Positions 1-9,336 are shown, counted from the stretch's first letter. The stretch: DNA of 64,000 nucleotides from Clostridium_AF sediminicola (GCF_050402865.1 NZ_BAABMF010000009.1:62001-126000); one strand, 5' to 3'. Numbers and translations are program-made. The notes: generated by a model from the sequence alone, not told the origin.

Positions 1-1061
1 CGAATATTTCCTTGCCAATTGTGATTCATGAGCATTTCTTTAGCTCTATTACCTATTCCCTTAATGTGTTTATTTTCTTTTTTTGAAAGTTTTTTTAAGA
101 AATAGTCTGAGAGTAATAATATGTCATGTTCCCGTTCTTTTAAAGGTGGAATTTCAAGACATAAAACTTTTAATCTATAGTAGAGATCTCTTCTAAACTG
201 TCCATCTTCAACCATTTCTTCTAATTTTCTATTTGTGGCAGCTATTATTCTTACATCTACATTTATAGGTTTGTTTCCACCAATCCTATTTATACACATA
301 GTTTCAAGTACGCGCAATAATTTAGCTTGAATATGTATCTGCATTTCGCCTAGTTCATCAAGAAACAAGGTTCCTCCATTTGCTAGCTCAAACTTTCCAG
401 GTTTTCCACCTTTTCTAGCTCCAGTAAAAGCACCTTCTTCATATCCAAAAAGTTCGCTGTCTATAAGTTCGTTTGGTAAGTTTGCACAATTTAATGCAAC
501 AAAAGGTTTCCGTTTCCTATTACTATAATTGTGTATAGATTGGGCAAATAATTCTTTTCCAGTACCTGTTTCACCAGATATTAAGATACTTTCATTACTT
601 TTTGAAAATATCTTCGCTAATTTTATAATTTCTTTTAAATTATTACTTTCTCCAACAATATCATCAAAGGTAAAAAATGCTTGATGTCCTGCAATTGTAT
701 TTGCAAGTTTTCTAGAACGTTCAATACTTCTGAATATATCTATGGCACCGATGATATTACCATCATCATCAAAGATAGGATAACCAGAATTTATAAGATG
801 GGTCCTCCTACCCTTAAAATTCCAAAAATACTCTACATCTATAATACTTTTTTTCTTTTCAAGCACCTCTGTTAACATGGGCTTGTCTGGAGAGAGACTA
901 TCTACTTTCTTATTAAGAAGCTCTTCTTTGTCAGCTCTTACAATCTCACAACATGCATTATTTACATATAATATGTATCCCTCTTTATCACAAATAGAGA
1001 TACCATCACTTACTGAAGCTAATGCCTTTAAAAGAATCTCATTTAGTACGTCTTTATTCAT
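1..1061 (-). CDS. Sigma-54-dependent transcriptional activator, PAS + AAA+ (C-terminus outside window)
   Basis: Enhancer-binding activator that remodels sigma-54 RNA polymerase by ATP hydrolysis. I translated 353 codons before the window edge. Residues about 10-115 form a PAS sensor domain. The AAA+ domain follows, with Walker A GETGTGKE (163-170), the sigma-54 contact loop GAFTGA (210-215) and Walker B TLFLDELGEM (231-240). The Fis-type DNA-binding domain would lie beyond base 1. The start ATG at 1061 has an AGGAG 7 bases upstream. The gene lies 79 bases downstream of the URO-D gene on the same strand, so the two may be co-transcribed. The PAS ligand and target promoters are unknown, and I found no -24/-12 promoter near the URO-D gene. 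Confidence 0.93.
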   Translation of the reverse strand, partial: MNKDVLNEILLKALASVSDGISICDKEGYILYVNNACCEIVRADKEELLNKKVDSLSPDKPMLTEVLEKKKSIIDVEYFWNFKGRRTHLINSGYPIFDDDGNIIGAIDIFRSIERSRKLANTIAGHQAFFTFDDIVGESNNLKEIIKLAKIFSKSNESILISGETGTGKELFAQSIHNYSNRKRKPFVALNCANLPNELIDSELFGYEEGAFTGARKGGKPGKFELANGGTLFLDELGEMQIHIQAKLLRVLETMCINRIGGNKPINVDVRIIAATNRKLEEMVEDGQFRRDLYYRLKVLCLEIPPLKEREHDILLLSDYFLKKLSKKENKHIKGIGNRAKEMLMNHNWQGNI

Positions 1062-1140
1062 TATATATCTCCTAATATCCTTCTACTGAATTAGTTTATA
1101 TATATTATAACAAATAAATATGTGTTTGAACTTAATCTTT

Positions 1141-2262
1141 TCAAAAAGCCATTCTTTGCCATCCTTTTTTATCTTTTGTTATTGGAGGTAAACCTAATAG
1201 TTCTCTTGCTGTATTAACGTAATATCTATAGTTCTCTATAGGAGTTCCATTTGGTATTCTATGATCAATACCAAAAACAACACCACCTTCAAGCATAAGA
1301 GGTTGCATTTTATATTCTAATTCTTTTCTTATTTCTTCTTTACTTTTATATAAAACATGTTTGTCTATGCCGCCTTTGAATGCAAGTTTATTTCCATATT
1401 TTTTTCTAAGAGCTACCATATCCATTCCAGCAGCTGGTTCAAGTGGAAAAATTGCATTCACACCACATTCTAGGAAAGCATCAATAAGATTATTCATGTT
1501 TCCATCACTATCCTGACTGAAAATTCTAGTACCTTTTGAAGATAACATATCCCATATTTTTCTATAATATGGCTTTATGAATTCCAATACTAAATCCGGT
1601 CCTATTAGAGGGCCAGACTTACCTGCCATATCCTCATGAACAGATAAGTTGTCAATAACAAGTTTATCACTGATTCTATCAAGAACCTTAAATGCTGTAT
1701 TTCCCGCTGTTTCTAAAATATCATGTATAAGTTCTGGTTGATCATAGTAACAAAAACAAATATTTTCTTCACCTAAAAGTTGTCTAGGAAGGTCAAATCC
1801 ACCTAACATTTCCACCCACACAAGAGCACCTTTCTTCTGGGCTTCTATAGCTGCATTTACTCTATCCCAATTTATACGGTCTTCATGAAATTCATATAAA
1901 TGCTTTATCTTAAGCCAACTATCCATATCTTTTACAGGGTAGTCCATAGGTAGCGGAATTGTAGCACATCCTTTACAAAGCTTTGTCTTTCTTCCTAATT
2001 CATCAGTTTGTATTATATGTTCATCTGTTTCTTCAAGAATTTTAGGAGTGAATCCTCCTCTAATACCAATATTCCCACCGCAATTCACAACAGGTACATA
2101 GTCCCAGTCAAAGTCAACTAAATCTAATTCACCTTTAGTTGCACCTTGTATTTTCCACTCATCCTCTAGTCCTATAAGAGGACCAAAAAGTTCTACAAAC
2201 ATTTGTTGCTTGGCATTGCCAAAAGTCATTAACTCAATATATTCTTCTCTATTCCATCGCAT
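1141..2262 (-). CDS. Uroporphyrinogen decarboxylase (URO-D) family protein, probable corrinoid-type methyltransferase relative
   Basis: A 373-residue URO-D-fold protein. This superfamily includes haem-pathway HemE and the MtaA/MtbA/CmuA-type methyltransferases that work with corrinoid proteins. I favour the second group, because no haem genes are nearby and a sigma-54 regulator follows. The start was moved to the ATG at 2262, which has a GGAGG 8 bases upstream; the longer reading has none. The C-terminal half carries PLEPAAGMD, GGIDK and GIDHRIPNGTP motifs. Where zinc-dependent MtaA-like enzymes have HxCGN, this protein reads SQDSDGN, so the usual zinc site looks altered. It is divergent from the AraC/sugar block. 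No corrinoid protein gene is visible and the substrate is unknown. Confidence 0.75.
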   Translation of the reverse strand: MRWNREEYIELMTFGNAKQQMFVELFGPLIGLEDEWKIQGATKGELDLVDFDWDYVPVVNCGGNIGIRGGFTPKILEETDEHIIQTDELGRKTKLCKGCATIPLPMDYPVKDMDSWLKIKHLYEFHEDRINWDRVNAAIEAQKKGALVWVEMLGGFDLPRQLLGEENICFCYYDQPELIHDILETAGNTAFKVLDRISDKLVIDNLSVHEDMAGKSGPLIGPDLVLEFIKPYYRKIWDMLSSKGTRIFSQDSDGNMNNLIDAFLECGVNAIFPLEPAAGMDMVALRKKYGNKLAFKGGIDKHVLYKSKEEIRKELEYKMQPLMLEGGVVFGIDHRIPNGTPIENYRYYVNTARELLGLPPITKDKKGWQRMAF

Positions 2263-2384
2263 CAATATAACCTCCATTAAGTTCGAGTAGTTTATGAAGA
2301 TATTTTATAACTTTGTAGTAATAAAAAAAATAGACAAAACAGAGTTATATGGATAAAACCTAGATGATATTTTTTATAACTACA

Positions 2385-2414
2385 TTGAATTTCAGAATGC
2401 ATGTACTGTATAAT
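2385..2414 (+). promoter_or_regulatory. Predicted sigma-A promoter of the AraC gene
   Basis: A TTGAAT -35 (2385-2390) is followed after 18 bases by a perfect TATAAT (2409-2414), about 40 bases before the GTG start at 2455. Four of six -35 bases match consensus. Confidence 0.5.
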
Positions 2415-2454
2415 AAAATTACATTAATTATTTAAATATGGGGAGGGTGAGGTC

Positions 2455-3282
2455 GTGGATCCTTATGGTATAACACCACATATAAGTTATAGCGTGCATA
2501 GAAAGTGTACTTCTAAATGGATGATTCCTTCTAGAAAGATTAAAGATCATGAATTTGTTTTAATTGAAAAAGGAGAAGGAAGGATTATCATTGAAGGGCA
2601 AGAATATAGTGCAAAACGTGGTATGTTGTTTTATTTTTATCCTGGATTGGTTCATTCTCTTGAATCTGATATGGGGAATCCTTTTGCCTTTTATGCTGTT
2701 CATTTCAGTTATTCTAGTGTGCGATATAGTGATAATGAGTGGAAAGTTCAGCCTGGTTTAACGAAAATACCTATAAAATCTGTGCAACAAATTGGAAGTT
2801 ATAACATGGCAGTTGAAACAATGAAAAAACTCAATAAATATTGGAATGAAAGATTGTTGGGATTTGAACTTATTTGTAGGGCATTGTTCCAGCAGTTGCT
2901 ATTCTATATACTTGACGAAGCAAGGTCTAATAATCTGAATCCTTCGTCACGATTAAAGATGGATATATTATTGAAATATATTCATGATAATCTTAATGAA
3001 AAGATTATACTGAATGAACTAGCAGATAGAGTAAGCTTATCTTCGGATTATCTTACTCAAATATTCAAGGTATATACTGGTTATACACCAATAAAGTATA
3101 TTAATCAGTGCAAAATTGATGCTGCCAAATCACTAATGGTAGAAGGCGATAAAAAGATAAAAGAAATTGCTCATATAATGGGTTTTGATGATGAGCTATA
3201 TTTTAGTAGAGTTTTCAGAAAAATAGAAGGAATAAGCCCGAGAGGTTTTTTGGAAAAATCCACAAGCAAATTAGAGAAATGA
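2455..3282 (+). CDS. AraC-family transcriptional regulator (cupin + HTH)
   Basis: A 275-residue regulator. Residues about 15-110 resemble the AraC-type cupin ligand pocket, with motifs such as LIEKGEGRI and GMLFYFYPGLVHSLE. Residues about 170-270 hold the two helix-turn-helix motifs of the AraC family, including LADRVSLSSDYLTQIFK and IAHIMGFDDELYFSRVFRK. Initiation is at a GTG with the strong SD GGGGAGG (2441-2447). It is the first gene of the plus-strand block, followed by a YesN/YesM pair. This suggests that two layers of regulation (a cytoplasmic ligand and an extracellular signal) act on the sugar operon downstream. The ligand cannot be told from sequence. Confidence 0.9.
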   Translation: MDPYGITPHISYSVHRKCTSKWMIPSRKIKDHEFVLIEKGEGRIIIEGQEYSAKRGMLFYFYPGLVHSLESDMGNPFAFYAVHFSYSSVRYSDNEWKVQPGLTKIPIKSVQQIGSYNMAVETMKKLNKYWNERLLGFELICRALFQQLLFYILDEARSNNLNPSSRLKMDILLKYIHDNLNEKIILNELADRVSLSSDYLTQIFKVYTGYTPIKYINQCKIDAAKSLMVEGDKKIKEIAHIMGFDDELYFSRVFRKIEGISPRGFLEKSTSKLEK

Positions 3283-3398
3283 TGAGAACAAAGGCATATA
3301 TAGCGTTAAAGTTAAAAGTAAACGTTTTTAGACAAACTATAGAGATTCTGAAGCAAAAAAATGAATATGATAGACTTTTAAAATCGGAGGGGAAAATA

Positions 3399-4160
3399 AT
3401 GTATAAGATTTTGATAGTAGATGATGAGTATGAAATAAGAAAAGGAATAAGAAACTATTTTCCATGGAAAGAAACGGGTTTTGAAGTAATTGGAGATGTA
3501 GAAAATGGTAAGGAAGCGTTGAAAATAATTCAAAAAAATCATGTAGATGTGGTGTTGAGTGATATTAAAATGCCGGTAATGTCAGGAATACAGCTTGCAC
3601 AGGTATTACATGAGCAGCATAGCGAAGTAAAAGTCATATTTTTAAGTGCATATAAGGATTTTGAATATGCTAAGAAAGCTCTTGTTTTTGGAGTAAGGGA
3701 TTATATTGTAAAACCGACTAAATATGCTGATTTATTGAACATATTTCTTAAAATAAGGGATGAACTTGATAGAGAAGAGGTCAATGTGGAAAAGGACAAA
3801 CCTGCGGAAGAATGTGAGGAAGATAAATACTATCACGACAAAATGATTATAACAATAAAGAATATCACAAAGAACAACTATCAGTCTGTAACTCTGCAGT
3901 ATGTAGCGGAAAAGGTTAATATGAGTCCTTCATATCTTAGTAAATATTTCAAAGAAAGAACAGGGGAAAATTTCTCGGATTACTTATTGAAAATTAAAAT
4001 GGAAAAAGCACGGGAATTGTTATTGGATATAAGGTATAAAACTTATGAGGTAAGTGAACTGGTAGGATATACAAGCCCTAAGAATTTTACCAGGGCATTC
4101 AAAAAGTACTTCGGAAAAAGTCCACGTAAGTTTAGGAATGGTGATAAAAGTGAAGAATAA
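3399..4160 (+). CDS. YesN-type response regulator (REC + AraC HTH)
   Basis: A 253-residue response regulator. The receiver domain (1-120) has the acidic pair D8/D9, phosphoacceptor D55 in LSDIKMPV, and the conserved Lys in VKPTK. The AraC-type DNA-binding domain occupies about 150-250. It is shorter than many YesN proteins because the linker is nearly absent. The start at 3399 is chosen from GGAGGGG at 3386-3392; an upstream in-frame extension of 40 codons has no SD and reads as spacer. The stop overlaps the kinase start by 23 bases. It is predicted to be phosphorylated by the next gene product and to activate the sugar ABC operon. Confidence 0.92.
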   Translation: MYKILIVDDEYEIRKGIRNYFPWKETGFEVIGDVENGKEALKIIQKNHVDVVLSDIKMPVMSGIQLAQVLHEQHSEVKVIFLSAYKDFEYAKKALVFGVRDYIVKPTKYADLLNIFLKIRDELDREEVNVEKDKPAEECEEDKYYHDKMIITIKNITKNNYQSVTLQYVAEKVNMSPSYLSKYFKERTGENFSDYLLKIKMEKARELLLDIRYKTYEVSELVGYTSPKNFTRAFKKYFGKSPRKFRNGDKSEE

Positions 4161-5976
4161 TGAGAATTACCACATTAATTTGAACATAAAAAAATCAAAA
4201 CTATTTTTTAAAAATGTTATACTTTTTTTGATTCCAGTGTTACTTCCGGTAATTGTGTTAGGAGGTATTTCTATTGGAATAACTAAACAGTATGTTCAGC
4301 AAAATATTAAAAAGAATAATATGAATATGCTCGAACAGGCAAGAGGAAATGTGGCATTAATTTTTAACGAAATAGATTCTTTGTATATAAATTTTAGCAC
4401 TAACCCAGAAATAATTATTAAATTAAAAAATATTTTGAGGAAATCTACATTAAACAGAGAAGAATATAAATTACTTGAGTCAATCCGTAATTTTATTGAT
4501 GCACCGGCTAATGCAAGAAACTATATTCACTCCATTTATGTTTTTTTTGAGAATGATCACGGTCGTGTTTTAACAACAACAGAAGGTTTGATATCAAATG
4601 ATGCTTATTACGATATGGAGTGGAAAACACAATTTAATGAAATGGGTATGCAAAAAAATACTTGGCTGCAAAGTAGAATTATCAAGTCATATTCATTCGA
4701 TAAATTTGGGAAAAGAGTGGTTACAATATATCGTACCATAAATGCTTATACAGGTAATAGAAAACAAGGAGTTATTGTACTCAATATTGATGCCAAGTAT
4801 ATTGACAATTTTTTAAATAAACTCGATATCCTTCCTGAGCAAAGTATTATTATTACGGATGAAAATAATGAAATCATTTTTAAGAATAAGGATTTACCAT
4901 ATTTACATGAGTTAAAAATAGAAGAATTTATTAAAAGTGATAAAGAATATATACGTCACAAAATAGGAAATAAAACATATATCATATCTAAATTAAAATG
5001 GGACCAATATGGGTGTAATTTTTTGTCTATTGTACCAGAAAAGAACCTGTATAGAATTCCTTTTATACTTACTGATTTTGTGGTAGTAATATTGATTGTT
5101 TTAATAATTATTGGAATTACTTTGACGTATTATTTAATGAAAAAAAATATTTCGCATCTAATAAAGATAATAAAAGTTTTAGATTGTGCTGAAAGAGGAG
5201 AAAATATTTCTGAATATATTGAAGATGCAAAGGATGAATATGGTTATATAACTAATAAGATAGTTGAATCAAATATTTTGCAAAGATATTTTAAGGTACA
5301 GTTATCAGAACGTAAGTATAAGCAGAAGACTCTAGAATTTTTGGCACTGAATTCTCAGATAAATCCTCATTTCTTGTATAATACTTTAGAAACAATTTAC
5401 TGGAAGTCTTTTCAGTTTACTGGAAAACCAAATTCGGTTACGGACATGATTGAGAATTTGTCAGATATATTAAAATACTCACTTCATACCAAGGATGATG
5501 AAGTTACAATCAGAGATGAAATAAAAAATACAAAGAGTTATTTGAGACTTCAAAAGGTGAGGTATCGTGATAAGTTTGATGTAGTGTGGGAATATGAAGA
5601 ACAAATACTGAATTATAAGATGATACGTTTAGTACTTCAGCCTTTAATTGAAAACTCAATTTATCATGGCATAAAAGAGAAAGAAGGCAAGAGTGAAATA
5701 AAAATAAGAATTTTTCAACAGGGAGACTTTATTAAGTTTTCTGTAGTAGATACGGGAGCGGGGATGAATGAGGAGAGACTTTTAGAAATAAGGGAAAAGC
5801 TTGAATCTGATGATGTACCTCATAATCATATAGGACTACTAAACACTAGTAAACGTCTTTTTTTAATGTATGGACTGGAAGCTAAACTTGATATTACAAG
5901 TAAACATGGAGAGGGAACTACAGTTACTTTTAATATTCCCATGCAAAGACAAACAACAGAATATGATAACAAATAA
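4138..5976 (+). CDS. YesM-type sensor histidine kinase
   Basis: A 612-residue membrane kinase. TM1 lies near 26-48, a long extracellular dCache-like sensor at about 49-305, and TM2 at about 306-332. The His_kinase domain has phosphoacceptor H411 in the NPHFLYNT box, and the ATPase domain has LQPLIENSIYHGI and VDTGAGM. This is the usual YesM/LytS-type layout for sensing an extracellular or transporter-bound ligand. The gene overlaps its regulator by 23 bases, so translation is probably coupled. The exact start is unsure: GTG codons at 4141 and 4150 are also in frame, and no strong SD separates them. It lies just upstream of a sugar-binding lipoprotein gene. Confidence 0.93.
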   Translation: MVIKVKNNENYHINLNIKKSKLFFKNVILFLIPVLLPVIVLGGISIGITKQYVQQNIKKNNMNMLEQARGNVALIFNEIDSLYINFSTNPEIIIKLKNILRKSTLNREEYKLLESIRNFIDAPANARNYIHSIYVFFENDHGRVLTTTEGLISNDAYYDMEWKTQFNEMGMQKNTWLQSRIIKSYSFDKFGKRVVTIYRTINAYTGNRKQGVIVLNIDAKYIDNFLNKLDILPEQSIIITDENNEIIFKNKDLPYLHELKIEEFIKSDKEYIRHKIGNKTYIISKLKWDQYGCNFLSIVPEKNLYRIPFILTDFVVVILIVLIIIGITLTYYLMKKNISHLIKIIKVLDCAERGENISEYIEDAKDEYGYITNKIVESNILQRYFKVQLSERKYKQKTLEFLALNSQINPHFLYNTLETIYWKSFQFTGKPNSVTDMIENLSDILKYSLHTKDDEVTIRDEIKNTKSYLRLQKVRYRDKFDVVWEYEEQILNYKMIRLVLQPLIENSIYHGIKEKEGKSEIKIRIFQQGDFIKFSVVDTGAGMNEERLLEIREKLESDDVPHNHIGLLNTSKRLFLMYGLEAKLDITSKHGEGTTVTFNIPMQRQTTEYDNK

Positions 5977-6073
5977 TATGAAATGATACTCTTAGGTTTA
6001 TCAAAAGAATATATCATCAAAAAGTGATACCTTATCTATAGTTTACATCCTACATATAGACATTCAAAAATAC

Positions 6074-6111
6074 TATAATTTTAGTGTAAAGGTTTTAGGT
6101 TAAGAACCTAA
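6074..6111 (+). promoter_or_regulatory. Predicted -10 element and inverted-repeat operator before the sugar ABC operon
   Basis: A perfect TATAAT lies at 6074-6079, with a weak TACATA -35 at 6051-6056 (17-base spacing). From 6095 to 6111 is a perfect inverted repeat, TTAGGTT-AAG-AACCTAA, followed by a further half-site CCTAA. The repeat sits where an operator or a 5' UTR hairpin would lie, about 34 bases before the start codon. The poor -35 fits activator dependence on YesN or AraC. The binding protein is unknown. Confidence 0.45.
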
Positions 6112-6144
6112 CCTAAATACTAAATAATATTAGGGGGTAGTAGA

Positions 6145-7467
6145 ATGGGAAAATTCAAAAGAATCATTAGTGTAATTTGCATGATTTGTATTATCACAGT
6201 AATGGCATCAGCATGCGGTAATAAGCAAGGGAATAATGCTGGTGGAAATGAAAAGGATTCCGGTAAAGGAGAAACAGTTGAACTGAGATTTTCATGGTGG
6301 GGAGGAGAAGCTAGACACGAAGCTACTTTAGCAGCAATAGATGCATACATGGAAAAAAATCCTAACGTTAAAATCGTTGCAGAATACAGTGGTTGGGATG
6401 GATATTATCAAAAGCTTGTCACACAATTAGCTGGTAAAACAGCTCCAGATGTTATACAAATAAATTACAATTGGCTTTACGATTTAAGACGTCAAGGTAA
6501 ATTTTTTACAGATCCTAATGAAATGAAAGATATTATTGATTTGAGTGGATTCAGTCAAGCAAGTTTAGATGCAATTTCAGTTGATGGTGAATTACAAGGA
6601 TTACCTACAGGATTAAACGCGGTATCAATGATTTATAATAAAGAATTCTTTAAGAAAAATAATATTTCTGAAGATGTTGAAAACTGGAATTGGGATAAAT
6701 TAATAGAAGTAGGTAAGAAGGTAAATGAAGCTGATCCTAATCAATACCTTTTAAATGAATTCCCTAATTCTGTAACTAATTTAATTGATATGTATTTAGA
6801 GCAGCAAGGTAAAGAAATTTTAAAAGGAGATTTTACTCTTGGAGTAAATGAAGAAGAACTTACTGAAGTTTTTGAATATATCCAGAAATTATTTGATAAC
6901 AATGTTATTGTTCCTTTTGAACAGAGCGCATTATTCCAAGATAAGACTGAGCAATATCCTAAGTGGTTAAATGGAGAAATGGGAATGTTTGCACAGGTTG
7001 CATCAGTAATTCCTGCTTTATCTAGTAATTTTGAAGTTGATGTAGTAAGAGTTCCTATGATGGATGGAGCAGAATCAAGTGGAGTAAGTATAAATGCTAC
7101 TAATATATTTGCCGTTAATGATAAAGGTGCAAATAAAGAAGAAGCAGCAAAATTCATTAACTGGATGTTGAATGACGAGGAAGCAATTAAAATACTTGGT
7201 GACGTAAGAGGTGTTCATTCTACAGAGAATGGACGAAAAGTTCTTTTAGAGGCGGAGGCTATTAATCCTATAATTTCAAAAGCTATCGATATAGCTACAA
7301 AATATCCTGGTAAGAGTCAAAATGAAGCGGAATTAAACAAAGAGTTATCCAAAATAAAAATTGAGCATATTGAAAAATTTGGATACGGTGAACTTTCAGC
7401 ACAAGAAACGGCTAATCAGATGCTAAAGGCGTTAGATGATAAATTGCAAGAAATAAAGAGTAAATAG
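6145..7467 (+). CDS. Sugar ABC transporter substrate-binding lipoprotein (CUT1 type)
   Basis: A 440-residue extracellular solute-binding protein of the family 1 (MalE-like) type. It has a lipoprotein signal with lipobox MASAC (C24), followed by a Gly/Asn-rich linker. The mature N-terminus VELRFSWWGGEARHE is typical of oligosaccharide or glycoside binders, and aromatic residues are frequent. The SD GGGGG lies 8 to 12 bases before ATG. It would be anchored outside the membrane and hand ligand to the two permeases downstream. It is preceded by a YesMN pair, the usual partner of such transporters in Firmicutes. The ligand is not predictable; the neighbouring enzymes suggest a sugar conjugate. Confidence 0.93.
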   Translation: MGKFKRIISVICMICIITVMASACGNKQGNNAGGNEKDSGKGETVELRFSWWGGEARHEATLAAIDAYMEKNPNVKIVAEYSGWDGYYQKLVTQLAGKTAPDVIQINYNWLYDLRRQGKFFTDPNEMKDIIDLSGFSQASLDAISVDGELQGLPTGLNAVSMIYNKEFFKKNNISEDVENWNWDKLIEVGKKVNEADPNQYLLNEFPNSVTNLIDMYLEQQGKEILKGDFTLGVNEEELTEVFEYIQKLFDNNVIVPFEQSALFQDKTEQYPKWLNGEMGMFAQVASVIPALSSNFEVDVVRVPMMDGAESSGVSINATNIFAVNDKGANKEEAAKFINWMLNDEEAIKILGDVRGVHSTENGRKVLLEAEAINPIISKAIDIATKYPGKSQNEAELNKELSKIKIEHIEKFGYGELSAQETANQMLKALDDKLQEIKSK

Positions 7468-7490
7468 TAATAAAGATTAAAGAACTAAAC

Positions 7491-7526
7491 ATATAGAGTA
7501 CTATTTATAATAATAGTGCTCTATAT
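7491..7526 (+). terminator. Intra-operon hairpin after the binding-protein gene
   Basis: A 15-base arm (7491-7505) pairs with 7512-7526 across a 6-base loop, with one G-T wobble. The U-tract is poor, so it is more likely a partial terminator or 3' mRNA stabiliser that raises binding-protein expression over the permeases. Confidence 0.55.
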
Positions 7527-7557
7527 CTTACTAAATATAAGAGGGAGTCGTTTTATA

Positions 7558-8460
7558 ATGCAGTTTAAGATTAAAAAAAGACGTTTTAAAGATTATGAAG
7601 GACTGTTATATATTAGTCCTTTTATTATAGGGTTTCTTGTTTTTCAATTATATCCTTTTATATCATCCCTTATTTATTCCTTTACCGATTTAGCGTTAAT
7701 GGGAGATTTTAAGTTTATTGGTCTTTCGAATTATATAAAGATGTTTACTAAGGATACAGAGTTTTGGGGAAGTTTAAAAGTAACTTTTTATTATGTACTT
7801 ATGGCAGTCCCTATGAAATTAGTATTTGCTCTTTTTATTGCAATGCTTTTAAATATGAAGTTAAAGAGTATTAATTTCTTTAGAACAGTGTATTATTTGC
7901 CATCTATTTTAGGTGGAAGTATTGCAGTAGCAGTAATGTGGAGATTTCTATTTATGCATGATGGGTTAATGAATCAAGTTTTGGGGATTTTTAACATTCC
8001 GCCAGTTGGATGGCTTGGAGACCCTAAGATTTCATTGTATACAATAGGTTTATTAAGTGTATGGCAGTTTGGATCATCCATGGTGTTGTTTTTAGCAGGT
8101 TTAAAGCAGATTCCACAGAATTTATATGAGGCAGCAGCTATTGACGGTGCTTCAAAAATAAAGCAATTCTTTGTTATTACATTACCAATGATAACACCTA
8201 TTTTATTGTTTAATATGGTTATGCAGACAATAAGTGCTTTTCAGGAATTTACAGGAGCCTTTGTTATTACAAATGGTGGACCTATGAAATCTACATATCT
8301 TTATGGAATGATGTTATATAATAATGCATTTGTAGATTTTAAAATGGGTTATGCTTCAGCACAATCATGGGTGTTATTTCTTATTATAATTGTAGTTACA
8401 GGGGGATTATTAAAATCATCATCACACTGGGCATACTATGAAGACGGAGGTGATTTCTAA
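7558..8460 (+). CDS. Sugar ABC transporter permease (MalF/UgpA type)
   Basis: A 300-residue inner-membrane permease with about six TM helices. It carries the cytoplasmic EAA loop EAAAIDGASKIKQFF near 191-205, which contacts the ATPase. The start at 7558 is set by GAGGGAG at 7541-7547; the in-frame extension to 7516 has no SD. Its stop overlaps the next permease start by one base (TAATG). No ATPase gene follows either permease, so the transporter must borrow a shared MsmX/MsmK-type ATPase encoded elsewhere, as known for many Firmicute CUT1 systems. Confidence 0.93.
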   Translation: MQFKIKKRRFKDYEGLLYISPFIIGFLVFQLYPFISSLIYSFTDLALMGDFKFIGLSNYIKMFTKDTEFWGSLKVTFYYVLMAVPMKLVFALFIAMLLNMKLKSINFFRTVYYLPSILGGSIAVAVMWRFLFMHDGLMNQVLGIFNIPPVGWLGDPKISLYTIGLLSVWQFGSSMVLFLAGLKQIPQNLYEAAAIDGASKIKQFFVITLPMITPILLFNMVMQTISAFQEFTGAFVITNGGPMKSTYLYGMMLYNNAFVDFKMGYASAQSWVLFLIIIVVTGGLLKSSSHWAYYEDGGDF

Positions 8461-9317
8461 TGGCAGTATTAAAAAAAGAACAAAAGAAATCAGTAGTAAA
8501 GTTACTTGTATTTATTTTTTTAGCTGTATTAGGAATAGTTATGATTTATCCATTGTTGTGGTTGGTTTCATCTTCTTTTAAAAATAATCAGGAAATATTT
8601 AAATCACTGAGCCTTATTCCTAAAAAACTTGTTACCGATTCATATATTGAAGGATGGAAGGGTGTAGGGCAGTTTGGTTATTCTACTTTCTTTATGAATA
8701 CTTTTAAACTGGTTATTCCTTTAACAGTTGCTACAGTTCTTTCATCTACAGTTGTTGGATATGGTTTTGCAAGATTTAAATTTCCTTTAAAGAAATTTTT
8801 CTTTACTGTTATGTTGGCGGGTTTGATGTTACCGAATTCGGTTGTTATTATTCCCAGGTATCTTTTATTTAGTAGATTTGGTTGGTTAGATAGTTATTTG
8901 CCTTTTATTGTACCAGCATTATTTGCTACAAATGCATTTTTTATCTTTATGATGGTTCAATTTTTTAGAGGTGTACCTAAAGAACTAGATGAAGCTGCTA
9001 TAATTGATGGTTGTAATTCATTCCAAATATTAACTAAGATACTATTACCTTTATGTAAACCAGCAATTTTTTCAGCTATGTTGTTCCAATTTATATGGGC
9101 ATGGAGTGATTTCTTTAATCCACTAATATATATCAATAGTGTAAGTAAATATCCATTATCTTTGGCATTAAGAATGATGCTTGATTTAGGTGAACAAGCT
9201 CAGTGGAATCAAATTATGGCAATGTCAGTTCTATCAATTATTCCACCTGTGATATTATTCTTTTCAGCACAAAAGTATTTCGTTGAGGGAATAAGTACAT
9301 CAGGATTAAAAGGTTAA
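8460..9317 (+). CDS. Sugar ABC transporter permease (MalG/UgpE type)
   Basis: A 285-residue second permease of the CUT1 system. It has an N-terminal TM (about 16-36), then about five more, and the EAA-type loop DEAAIIDGCNSFQ near 176-188. The start codon overlaps the previous stop (TAATG), so the two subunits are translationally coupled for one-to-one assembly. The MalG-like C-terminus ends in FFSAQKYFVEGISTSGLKG, typical of this subfamily. The next gene begins 137 bases later, after a hairpin, and is an enzyme rather than an ATPase. Confidence 0.93.
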   Translation: MAVLKKEQKKSVVKLLVFIFLAVLGIVMIYPLLWLVSSSFKNNQEIFKSLSLIPKKLVTDSYIEGWKGVGQFGYSTFFMNTFKLVIPLTVATVLSSTVVGYGFARFKFPLKKFFFTVMLAGLMLPNSVVIIPRYLLFSRFGWLDSYLPFIVPALFATNAFFIFMMVQFFRGVPKELDEAAIIDGCNSFQILTKILLPLCKPAIFSAMLFQFIWAWSDFFNPLIYINSVSKYPLSLALRMMLDLGEQAQWNQIMAMSVLSIIPPVILFFSAQKYFVEGISTSGLKG

Positions 9318-9336
9318 ATTATATCAAGATGAAAAG

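Noticed and set aside
681..1089. Two short plus-strand ORFs
   Set aside because: They lie opposite the sigma-54 activator, which has clear Walker and GAFTGA motifs; they have no SD and no family-like sequence.
2263..2450. Sigma-54 promoter for the URO-D gene
   Set aside because: No TGGCAC-N5-TTGC pattern on either strand of this interval, so the regulator's target was not assigned.
2564..2761. 65-residue hydrophobic ORF inside the AraC gene
   Set aside because: It is in a shifted frame of a well-supported AraC gene.
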